From NCBI GenBank assembly GCA_039925865.1, contig JBDSYA010000006.1:1-9821 (forward strand): 9,821 nt of DNA, given 5' to 3'. A program made the position numbers and the translations under genes. The notes beneath the pieces are model-generated. The model had not been told where the DNA came from and made no database searches. It was given only the letters and a program-made list of their open reading frames with translations. The DNA is from JBDSYA01 sp039925865. Lineage in GTDB: Bacteria; Bacteroidota; Ignavibacteria; Tepidaquicellales; Tepidaquicellaceae. Positions 1 through 6,040 of the stretch are shown here, in pieces (the first letter of the stretch is position 1; each line of letters opens with the position of its first letter).

Positions 1-25
1 TTGTTAATAAAAACCGGAGTTAATA

Positions 26-223
26 ATGGAAGCAAAAGTTAGTGATCTTACTGTTAACGAACTTAAAGACATAATCTCGGGAGTAGTTCAGGAAAAAGTA
101 GAAGATATACTGGAGGATTTAAAATTAATTCTTGATTCGGATTTTAAAAAATCAATTGATGAAGAAAGAATAGAGTATAAGGAAGGAAAAGTTACAAGTA
201 TTGATGATATTTTGAATGTATAA
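26..223 (+). CDS. RelB/ParD-like type II antitoxin (small, intact)
   Basis: This is a 65-residue acidic protein. Residues 7-35 read as a predicted amphipathic helix rich in Glu, Leu and Val (TVNELKDIISGVVQEKVEDI), followed by a charged C-terminal tail. Small antitoxins encoded before RelE-like toxins commonly have this build: a DNA-binding or dimerising N-terminus and a flexible toxin-wrapping tail. A purine-rich GGAG at positions 16-19 lies 6 nt before the ATG. The stop overlaps the start of the next gene by 8 nt, the usual translational coupling of toxin-antitoxin pairs. The expected role is to bind and neutralise the downstream RNase toxin and to repress the shared promoter, which would lie off the left edge. 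The family call rests on gene order and general composition rather than a diagnostic motif, so the exact antitoxin family is uncertain. Confidence 0.7.
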   Translation: MEAKVSDLTVNELKDIISGVVQEKVEDILEDLKLILDSDFKKSIDEERIEYKEGKVTSIDDILNV

Positions 224-431
224 AATACTTTTTACAGATAGATCAAAGAAAGATTTAAAGAGTCTGGACATTAGTATTCAGACAAGAATTGTTAACAAGC
301 TGAAAGAATATTCCTCTGACCCCATACACTTTTCAAGAAAACTTCAGAACTCTTCAATTGGAACTTACAGATTCCGAATAGGGGATTATAGAATTTCTTT
401 TGATATTGCAAAAGATGAAGTAGTAATTTGA
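216..431 (+). CDS. RelE/ParE-type toxin, C-terminus lost to a frameshift
   Basis: The 71-residue product has the RelE/ParE fold signature: N-terminal strand MYKILFTDRSKKDLKSL, two helices to about residue 35, then GTYRFRIGDYRISFDI (residues 49-64) and a start of the last strand, KDEVVI. Family members usually continue about 12-15 more residues with a motif like LRIGHRKDIY. Here TGA at 429-431 stops the frame, but the -1 frame reads LKIMNRKDIYRSL and then TAA at 467-469. One missing T in the run at 427-429 explains this. The lost tail corresponds to the segment that carries catalytic Arg and Tyr residues in E. coli RelE (R81, Y87), so the mRNA-cleaving activity is probably gone. The product may still bind its antitoxin. 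Ribosomal -1 slippage at A-ATT-TGA is not favoured by codon pairing, so I read this as a mutation or a sequence error. Confidence 0.75.
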   Translation: MYKILFTDRSKKDLKSLDISIQTRIVNKLKEYSSDPIHFSRKLQNSSIGTYRFRIGDYRISFDIAKDEVVI

Positions 432-469
432 AAATTATGAATAGAAAAGATATTTATAGATCGTTGTAA
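428..469 (+). pseudogene. Detached C-terminal segment of the RelE-type toxin
   Basis: Read from TTG at 428-430, this stretch encodes LKIMNRKDIYRSL followed by TAA. It matches the conserved final strand and Arg/Tyr-bearing tail expected of RelE-family toxins. It is out of frame by one base with the body of the toxin gene and has no start of its own, so it is the severed end of the same gene. Confidence 0.75.
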
Positions 470-484
470 ACTTCTCCTATTCAT
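437..484. repeat. 8-bp inverted repeat between convergent genes
   Basis: ATGAATAG at 437-444 is the exact reverse complement of CTATTCAT at 477-484, with a 32-nt interval. It spans the junction between the toxin and the end of speB, which run toward each other. The long loop and the lack of a T-tract make it a poor terminator candidate; chance is possible. Confidence 0.2.
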
Positions 485-1383
485 TTTATAAAATAATTCA
501 GCATTTTATAGATCAGCTTTGCAGTAAGAAAATCCGGGAACGGAAGATCTTTTCTGGGCGAAAGTTCGACTACATCAAAGCCTACAACTTTTTTCTTTTC
601 ACCGATCAGTTTTAAAAGCTTCATTGTTTCATCCCAGTAAAAACCGTTTGGTTCAGGAGTTCCGGTAGAAGGCATTATAGAAGGATCAAAATAATCCACA
701 TCAAAAGTTATGTACACATTTTCATTCAGCGATTCTAAGACCCTGTTCACCCAGTCAAATCCATACTTGCCATTTCGGATCTCAAAGGCGTAAAAAGTAT
801 TTATATTTTTTTCTTTAATAAAATCATATTCTGCTTTGCATTGAGCCCTGATGCCGATCTGTGAAATTGATGTTGTAAATTCTGCAACCCTGGCCGCAAA
901 AGATGCATGTGAATATTTTGATCCTTCATATTCTTCTCGCAGATCCGAGTGCGCATCAAAATGAAGTATCGAGAGATTTTTATGACAGTCGTGATGAGCT
1001 TTGATGGGAGCTGTTGATATTGAATGTTCACCCCCTAATGTAACGACAAACTTTCCGTTATCAATATGTTTTTTGACATTACTGTAAATTACATCGAGTG
1101 CTTTTTGTTCTTTTTTATCTTTTGTATCCACCGGGTAAAGAGTACAAATACCGTTTCCTTTTTCAAAACATAACTCACGATTCATTTCTTCATCAAAGAA
1201 TTCTACATATTGCGATGCATTAATTATAGCTTTGGGACCTTTTGAAGTTCCTTTGCCGTATGAAGTTGTTTGCTCAAAAGGGACCGGGAGTATAACGATC
1301 TTTGAGTTTCTGTAGTTTGAAAATTCATCTTCAATTGCAAGAAAATTCTTTTTGACTGAATAATATTTTATTTTGTTTCCCAA
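481..1383 (-). CDS. speB: Agmatinase / ureohydrolase family protein
   Basis: This 300-residue protein belongs to the manganese-dependent arginase/agmatinase family. The metal-site motifs are complete: GGEHS (residues 117-121, H120), HFDAHSD (141-147, ligands D143, H145, D147) and FDVDYFDP (227-234, ligands D228 and D230). VVELSP (271-276) supplies the Glu (E273) that contacts the guanidino group in this family. TGTPEP (240-245) is also typical. Agmatinase hydrolyses agmatine to putrescine and urea in polyamine synthesis. Arginase or another ureohydrolase cannot be excluded, but the length and the GGEHS form favour SpeB. The start is TTG; an in-frame TAG three codons upstream and no Met before residue 67 leave little alternative. 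The alignable family region begins near residue 14. It lies 10 nt after dnaX on the same strand and is probably co-transcribed with it. Confidence 0.88.
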   Translation of the reverse strand: MGNKIKYYSVKKNFLAIEDEFSNYRNSKIVILPVPFEQTTSYGKGTSKGPKAIINASQYVEFFDEEMNRELCFEKGNGICTLYPVDTKDKKEQKALDVIYSNVKKHIDNGKFVVTLGGEHSISTAPIKAHHDCHKNLSILHFDAHSDLREEYEGSKYSHASFAARVAEFTTSISQIGIRAQCKAEYDFIKEKNINTFYAFEIRNGKYGFDWVNRVLESLNENVYITFDVDYFDPSIMPSTGTPEPNGFYWDETMKLLKLIGEKKKVVGFDVVELSPRKDLPFPDFLTAKLIYKMLNYFIK

Positions 1384-1393
1384 AATTATCTAA

Positions 1394-2767
1394 TTAAAAT
1401 TTATATTCTTCGACATCAAAAAGCTCCTTAAGTTTTTCAATAATTTCGGTATCTTTTCCGGATGGATCTGAAACAGGACTCTCGATTAACTCATTGGACT
1501 TACCTGACTCAACAGACTTATCTGACTTAACTGACTTAACTGACTTAACAGACTCTACAGACTTATCTGACTCAACAGATTCTACAGTCTTATCTGACTC
1601 TACAGACTTAAGTTCCGGTTTAAGTTTTTTTTTTACTGCTTTAATTTCTGAGAGAATAACTGATAAGTCCAGAACTTCAGCATTAACACGGCACAATTCG
1701 ACCAGGATGGCTTCAAATAAAATTTTCTGATTTGAAGAATATTTAAACCGGCTTTCAGCTTCAAATAATATTTTCATTAAACGTCCTGTCTGTCCCATAG
1801 AAAATATTTCTGCTTCAGATTTATATTTTTCTTTGATAGAATCGGATTCATCTATAAGATCAGTATTGCCTGTAGATTTGACGATCATGATATCTCTTAA
1901 ATGAGAGGTAATGCCGTTAAAAAAAGTTTGCAGGTCAAATCCCTGTTCATTCAAACTGTTAAAATAGATCAGTATATCTTTTGAATTTCCTTCACTGATA
2001 TACTTTGAAATAATAAAATAAATTTCTTTATCGGGAATATTCAGAAAATGTTTAAGCTCATTATAATCAATTTTATTTCCACAGAAAGATACTGCCATAT
2101 CGAAAACTCCCTGAGCATCCCGGAGCGCGCCGTCACCAAGTTTTGCGATCAGGAATAATGATTCATCATCTATCTTTATCTTTTCTTCTTTAGCAATTTC
2201 TTTGATGCTTTCTATGATCTCAGCAATTTTAATCCTTTGTAAAGGAAATCTCTGGCAGCGGCTGACAATTGTGGCTGGAATTTTTTCAGGATTGGTTGTC
2301 GCCATAATGAAAATCAGATATTCCGGCGGCTCTTCAAGAATTTTCAACAATGCATTGAACGCCTGCTGCGTCAGCATGTGAACTTCATCAACGATAAAAA
2401 ATTTGTATTTCCCTTTCAGGGGAAAAAATTTAGCAGCATCCTGTATTGCGCGGACATCATCAATTCCGCGGTTGGAAGCCGCATCGAGTTCGAATACATC
2501 GGGATGAACACCGCCGGTAATTTCAATGCACGAATCACACTTATTACAAGGCTCACCGTCTTTTAGATTGGTACAGTTCAATGCTTTCGCGAAGATCCTG
2601 GCAATAGTTGTTTTTCCTACACCCCGTGGTCCGCTTAATAAATATGAGTGAGCTATCTTCCCGGAGACAATAGCGTTTTTAAGGGTCTGCGTTACAAACT
2701 CTTGTGAAGTTACTTCTGAGAATTTTTGCGGCCGGTATTTTCTTGCTGAGACTTTATAGGATGACAA
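1394..2767 (-). CDS. dnaX: DNA polymerase III subunit gamma/tau
   Basis: This is the AAA+ motor of the clamp loader, which places the sliding clamp on primed DNA. Residues 1-15 (SYKVSARKYRPQ) are the classic DnaX N-terminus. Then come Walker A GPRGVGKTT (46-54), a four-cysteine zinc module (C65, C74, C77, C80), Walker B FFIVDEVHM (123-131), sensor 1 ATTNP (156-160), SRC (169-171) and sensor 2 GDGALRDA (211-218). Domain III runs to about residue 375. An A10 run at codons 378-381 and a 13-fold Ser-x-Glu/Lys triplet repeat (388-426) follow, then a short tail ending ELFDVEEYKF. At 457 residues it is compact for a tau form. The start is TTG, with a stop two codons upstream, so no earlier start exists. 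There is no clear Shine-Dalgarno sequence. It begins 3 nt after the mazF pseudogene and is followed by speB. Confidence 0.96.
   Translation of the reverse strand: MSSYKVSARKYRPQKFSEVTSQEFVTQTLKNAIVSGKIAHSYLLSGPRGVGKTTIARIFAKALNCTNLKDGEPCNKCDSCIEITGGVHPDVFELDAASNRGIDDVRAIQDAAKFFPLKGKYKFFIVDEVHMLTQQAFNALLKILEEPPEYLIFIMATTNPEKIPATIVSRCQRFPLQRIKIAEIIESIKEIAKEEKIKIDDESLFLIAKLGDGALRDAQGVFDMAVSFCGNKIDYNELKHFLNIPDKEIYFIISKYISEGNSKDILIYFNSLNEQGFDLQTFFNGITSHLRDIMIVKSTGNTDLIDESDSIKEKYKSEAEIFSMGQTGRLMKILFEAESRFKYSSNQKILFEAILVELCRVNAEVLDLSVILSEIKAVKKKLKPELKSVESDKTVESVESDKSVESVKSVKSVKSDKSVESGKSNELIESPVSDPSGKDTEIIEKLKELFDVEEYKF
1490..1606 (-). repeat. In-frame 9-bp tandem repeat in the dnaX linker
   Basis: Thirteen consecutive codon triplets (residues 388-426) follow the pattern [ST]-[VDGN]-[EK]. 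At DNA level the coding-strand unit is close to GTTRAGTCA, with a perfect run GTTAAGTCA repeated near the middle and diverged copies (GTAGAGTCA, GATAAGTCT) around it. The repeat makes a flexible, charge-alternating linker between the clamp-loader body and the short C-terminal tail. Being a multiple of three, it can expand or contract without breaking the frame. The complementary strand is also open through this stretch, but that is a side effect of the repeat. Confidence 0.85.
1620..1634 (-). promoter_or_regulatory. dnaX: Candidate A10 slippage site giving a short gamma form of DnaX
   Basis: On the coding strand, ten A residues (plus-strand T run at 1625-1634) cover the codons GTA AAA AAA AAA of residues 378-381. 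A -1 ribosomal slip or one extra transcribed A gives a Thr codon and then TAA at 1622-1620, a 382-residue protein lacking the linker and tail. Loss of one A gives a stop after 388 residues. A small inverted repeat (CTTAA, 8-nt loop, TTAAG) follows directly. The location matches known gamma-producing sites in E. coli (ribosomal -1 frameshift) and Thermus (transcriptional slippage on an A run). Function here is inferred, not shown. Confidence 0.5.
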
Positions 2768-2770
2768 ATT

Positions 2771-3100
2771 TTATTTGGCAAATATTTTTAATAGTAATTC
2801 AATAACTTCATTACTAGTGGTACCAGTCATTTCGCCTAACTTTTTTACTAGTCTTTCTTATTAATCGTACGGATTTGATTAAGTGCAATTTGTCCCAGCT
2901 TATTTTTGAATTTACAGTTTACCCTTGTAAGAAACCCTCTCTTCACAGTTGTCATTGGAGCGGCTATCACGGGTACTCAAATTTGAATTTAATTCATTTG
3001 GAGATACTATAAGGCAAGGTCTGGTTTTCTTTATTTCGTTTCCAATAGTTGGGTTAAGATTGATTAAGTAAACATCGAATCTGTTGATTACCATTTCCAT
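2771..3100 (-). pseudogene. mazF: mazF-type endoribonuclease toxin, two frameshifts
   Basis: The start is an ATG at 3100 or at 3094. The reading frame begins NRFDVYLINLNPTIGNEIKK and RPCLIVSPNELNSNL, a textbook MazF/PemK N-terminus. One extra G on the plus strand (run at 2971-2973) then shifts the frame, and it ends at TAA 2914-2912 after 62 codons. In the shifted frame the family sequence resumes: TVIAAPMTTVKRGFLTRVNC, then GQIALNQIRTINK. A one-base loss near 2855-2859 shifts it again, and the C-terminus RLVKKLGEMTG...LLLKIFAK ends at TAA 2773-2771. The two indels cancel, so the full span is exactly 110 codons, a normal MazF length, but the middle third is unreadable. The toxin is almost certainly inactive. 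It overlaps the end of mazE, as in live mazEF pairs, and ends 3 nt before dnaX. Confidence 0.85.
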
Positions 3101-3342
3101 TCATATTCATCCCAACTTGACAAATTGTATCCGTCACCATCTATCATAGAATCAACTTTATCAGAATTAGCTTTTTTAAAAGATTTGTTCCATTCGGCCC
3201 TAGGGTTATCGTCGACTCTAATTATTAATTTATTGGTTTGAACCTCTATTTCAACTTCATCCTTTTCACAGTGCTGATCAAGAATAATCTTTGGAAGTTT
3301 TATAACTTTTGTTTTTCCGATTTTTATTAATTGTACTTTCAT
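3088..3342 (-). CDS. mazE: MazE/AbrB-family antitoxin (intact)
   Basis: This is an 84-residue protein. The N-terminal half, MKVQLIKIGKTKVIKLPKII, then a short turn and DEVEIEVQTNKLIIRV (residues 28-43), is the swapped-hairpin AbrB/MazE DNA-binding domain. The C-terminal half is acidic and Trp-rich (SSWDEYEWKW at the end), as expected for the tail that occupies the MazF active site. In known systems MazE neutralises MazF and represses their common promoter. The stop codon lies inside the first codons of the mazF pseudogene (13- or 7-nt overlap depending on which ATG mazF uses). Every domain feature is intact although its partner is broken. A DNA-binding role could therefore persist alone, acting on the operon that now leads into dnaX-speB. 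lon ends 72 nt upstream on the same strand. Confidence 0.85.
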   Translation of the reverse strand: MKVQLIKIGKTKVIKLPKIILDQHCEKDEVEIEVQTNKLIIRVDDNPRAEWNKSFKKANSDKVDSMIDGDGYNLSSWDEYEWKW

Positions 3343-3349
3343 AATTCAA

Positions 3350-3376
3350 TGTAATTACAACTTAAAAATATTACAA
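3350..3376. promoter_or_regulatory. Candidate MazE operator upstream of mazE
   Basis: TGTAATTACA at 3350-3359 is a perfect 10-bp palindrome lying 8 nt before the mazE start. The half-site ATTACAA at 3354-3360 recurs at 3370-3376, 16 bp away. Palindromic or alternating sites next to the start are typical of autoregulated AbrB/MazE systems. The region is AT-rich, so chance is a real alternative. I could not find a convincing -35/-10 pair in the lon-mazE gap. Confidence 0.3.
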
Positions 3377-3414
3377 TATATTTTCTGTTCTTATATATAA
3401 TTGTGGCAATAATA

Positions 3415-5889
3415 CTATTTCTTAAAAACCACTTTCTTATCCTTGAACACATATTTAATTCCTTCTTCAACTTTTTCAATCGGGATGATCACAAGCTTAT
3501 CCAAAATTTCACTTTGAATTTCAGCAAGATCTTTTTCATTATCACTTGGTATAAGAACGGTCTTGATGCCGCTCCTTACTGCTGCAAGAAGTTTCTCATC
3601 CAAACCTCCGATAGGAAGTACATTTCCTCTTAAAGTTATTTCACCTGTCATTGCAACATCTGTTCTTACCGCACACTTTGTAATAGCCGACAGCATTGCC
3701 ATTATCATGGTGATCCCTGCAGAAGGTCCGTCTTTAGGAATCGCACCTTCGGGAAGATGTATATGTATTTCCTTTTCCTTAAAAAAAGATTCGGGAATAT
3801 TAAACAGTTTTGCGTTTGATTTAATATATGAAAATCCTGCCTGCGCTGATTCTTTCATTATATCTCCCAGCTTACCTGTCAGTAAGAATTTGTTAGCTCC
3901 TCTCATTATAGTCACGTCAACATTCAAAATGTCGCCGCCCATAGATGTCCAGGCAAGTCCGATCACAGAGCCGACTTTATTTTTGTCCTTGTCATCTGCA
4001 AGTTTTTGTTTGTACTTCTGTACACCAAGATATTTTTCAACTAATTCGTCTGACACAATAACTTTTTTTGCTGCTTTCTTGGAAACGTTCTCAACTATTG
4101 CTCTTGTAGTTTTGCGGATGACTGAAGAAATTTCTCTTTCAAGATTTCTTACACCGGCTTCTCTTGTATATTCCTGTATTATTTTCATTAAAATCTCATC
4201 GGGAAATTCTATCATTTCAGGCGTGAGTCCGTGTTCTTCGATCTCTTTAGGAATGATATGCCTTTTTGCGATCTGTACCTTTTCAAAATCAAGGTAACTT
4301 CTCATTTCAATGATCTCCATCCTGTCAAGTAAAGGCAGAGGGATATTGTAATATACATTTGCGGTAGTTATGAATAAAACATTTGAAAGATCATAATCCA
4401 CATCAAGATAATGATCGTTGAAAGTTGCGTTCTGTTCCGGATCCAAAACCTCAAGCATTGCGCTTGCAGGATCCCCTCTGAAATCATTACTCATTTTATC
4501 GATCTCATCGATCAGAATTACAGGATTAACACTTCCCGCTTTTTTCATAGCTTGAATGATTTTGCCGGGCATTGAACCAATGTAAGTTCTTCTGTGTCCG
4601 CGAATTTCAGCTTCATCCCTGACACCTCCAACGGAGATCCTGACAAAATTCCTGCTTATTGCCCGGGCGATCGATTTTCCAAGAGATGTCTTTCCTACTC
4701 CCGGTGGACCTACAAAACAAAGTATCTGGCCTTTTGGAGATTTTTTAATATCCTTACCCTTTAGCATTTTTAGAACAGCAATTAATTCTAAAATTCTGTC
4801 CTTAGCTTTATCAAGTCCGTAATGATCTTCATTAAGAATTGTCTTTGCGTTTGCAAGATTAAAATTATCATCAGTGTATTTACCCCAGGGAACATTTACC
4901 ATCCAGTCAAGATAATTTCTGATAACAGAATAATCCGGCGACATGGTTGGCATTTTTTTCAGCTTGTTAAACTCTTCGATAGCCTTGTTCATTACAGGCT
5001 CGGGCATTCCGCTTTTATCCATTTGTTCTTTAAGCTTGACAAGCTCCGGATCAGTTTCGGTACCTTCTCCAAGCTCATCCTGTAGAATTCTTATCTGCTC
5101 CTGTACTATGAATTTCCTCTGATTCTTCTGCATCGTCTGATAGATCTTTGCATCAATTTCTTTTTCAACATTAAGAACTTCCATTTCCGAACCCAGCAAA
5201 TATAAGATCTCATAATACTGTTTATGCAGATCTGTAATTTCCAGTATCTGCTGTTTCTTGTGCACATCAGCGTTGATAGTAGAGGAAATATAGTAAAGTT
5301 TTCTGTCTGCTTCTTTTATATTGTCATATGCTACAAGTGTTTCCTGGGGAATAGCCCTATTGGTCTGCACATAATCCGTGAAAAGTTTTGTTGCCTGCCT
5401 TATCAAAGCTTCAAGCTCAGTATCCTGTTTAAAGGTACCTGCTCTGAGTTTAATATCGGCACTGATAAATTTATCGGTATGAAATTTTTCAATACGGGCC
5501 GTAACAAGCCCGTCAACAAGAACCTTAATAAGTCCGTTAGGAAGCCTGAGCACCTGAAGAATTTTAGCGACAGTTCCGGTCTTATATAAATTTTCAAATG
5601 TCGGTTCTTCGATCTTTTCATCAAGCTGTGTGACCAGCATTATGAACTTGTCTTTTTCTATGGATTTATTAATTGCTGCAATTGTAGATTCCCTGCCTGC
5701 AAGTATCGGGAAGATCATATAAGGAAAAACTACAATATCTTTAAGCGGTAATACAGGAAGCTTCGTTGGTATTGTTACATTTATGTCCGGAATTCTTGAT
5801 TCATTCTCATAAATTACTTCTGAAGATGCTTCACCTGTATCAATGTTTGACTGTATGATCTCTTTTTTTTCTTCTTTACTCTTTGCCAT
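3415..5889 (-). CDS. lon: ATP-dependent Lon protease
   Basis: This 824-residue cytoplasmic protease hexamer subunit degrades misfolded proteins and short-lived regulators, including many type II antitoxins. The N-terminal substrate domain begins at about residue 42 (KLPVLPLKDIVVFPYMIFPI) and runs to about 240. A coiled-coil region follows to about 320. The AAA+ module has Walker A GPPGVGKT (394-401), Walker B ILIDEIDK (458-465), sensor 1 FITTAN (506-511) and EAGVRNLER (577-585). The protease domain holds the Ser-Lys dyad: S723 in KDGPSAG (719-725) and K766 in GGLDEKLLAA (761-770). The length and all motifs are normal, and the stop is TAG. The ATG start is preceded by an A/T-rich leader with no obvious Shine-Dalgarno sequence and by a strong sigma-70-like promoter. 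No terminator is visible before mazE 72 nt downstream, so read-through is likely. Confidence 0.98.
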   Translation of the reverse strand: MAKSKEEKKEIIQSNIDTGEASSEVIYENESRIPDINVTIPTKLPVLPLKDIVVFPYMIFPILAGRESTIAAINKSIEKDKFIMLVTQLDEKIEEPTFENLYKTGTVAKILQVLRLPNGLIKVLVDGLVTARIEKFHTDKFISADIKLRAGTFKQDTELEALIRQATKLFTDYVQTNRAIPQETLVAYDNIKEADRKLYYISSTINADVHKKQQILEITDLHKQYYEILYLLGSEMEVLNVEKEIDAKIYQTMQKNQRKFIVQEQIRILQDELGEGTETDPELVKLKEQMDKSGMPEPVMNKAIEEFNKLKKMPTMSPDYSVIRNYLDWMVNVPWGKYTDDNFNLANAKTILNEDHYGLDKAKDRILELIAVLKMLKGKDIKKSPKGQILCFVGPPGVGKTSLGKSIARAISRNFVRISVGGVRDEAEIRGHRRTYIGSMPGKIIQAMKKAGSVNPVILIDEIDKMSNDFRGDPASAMLEVLDPEQNATFNDHYLDVDYDLSNVLFITTANVYYNIPLPLLDRMEIIEMRSYLDFEKVQIAKRHIIPKEIEEHGLTPEMIEFPDEILMKIIQEYTREAGVRNLEREISSVIRKTTRAIVENVSKKAAKKVIVSDELVEKYLGVQKYKQKLADDKDKNKVGSVIGLAWTSMGGDILNVDVTIMRGANKFLLTGKLGDIMKESAQAGFSYIKSNAKLFNIPESFFKEKEIHIHLPEGAIPKDGPSAGITMIMAMLSAITKCAVRTDVAMTGEITLRGNVLPIGGLDEKLLAAVRSGIKTVLIPSDNEKDLAEIQSEILDKLVIIPIEKVEEGIKYVFKDKKVVFKK

Positions 5890-5914
5890 TTATATTTTTA
5901 ATTCTTTATTGATT

Positions 5915-5943
5915 AATATAAATTTACTCGGATATAGTTTCAA
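5915..5943 (-). promoter_or_regulatory. Candidate lon promoter (sigma-70-like)
   Basis: On the minus strand, TTGAAA (5943-5938) is followed after exactly 17 bp by TATATT (5920-5915). Both hexamers match the sigma-70 consensus at 5 of 6 positions. The predicted start, near 5908, leaves a leader of about 18 nt before the lon ATG. No CIRCE-type heat-shock operator is visible. Confidence 0.5.
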
Positions 5944-6014
5944 TCCTAAACTATCAGAGCGACCGTAACACGCATCATTGATGTCCAAAATGTTTTTAAA
6001 GTTTTAAATAAATT

Positions 6015-6040
6015 TCTGCTGTAAGGTAATTTACAGCAGA
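6015..6040. repeat. 10-bp perfect hairpin upstream of lon
   Basis: TCTGCTGTAA (6015-6024) and TTACAGCAGA (6031-6040) form a perfect 10-bp stem around a 6-nt loop. It is not followed by a T-tract on either strand, so it is not a standard terminator. It lies about 70 bp upstream of the candidate lon -35 and could be a binding site for a dimeric regulator or part of a degraded repeat element. Confidence 0.55.

Noticed and set aside
425..432. Programmed -1 ribosomal frameshift in the RelE-type toxin
   Set aside because: The site A-ATT-TGA does not allow re-pairing of the Ile tRNA in the -1 frame and there is no obvious stimulatory structure. A one-base deletion is simpler.
1494..1730. Plus-strand frame rich in Asp, Leu, Ser and Thr opposite the end of dnaX
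   Set aside because: It is the reverse strand of the 9-bp repeat in dnaX; repeats of a multiple of three keep several frames open.
3380..3414. Rho-independent terminator between lon and mazE
   Set aside because: Only a 4-bp ATTG/CAAT stem is visible, with no GC-rich stem and no proper T-tract in the right orientation.
3563..4297. Long plus-strand open frame of 244 codons inside lon
   Set aside because: It is antisense to the conserved AAA+/protease region of a complete lon and has no family features.
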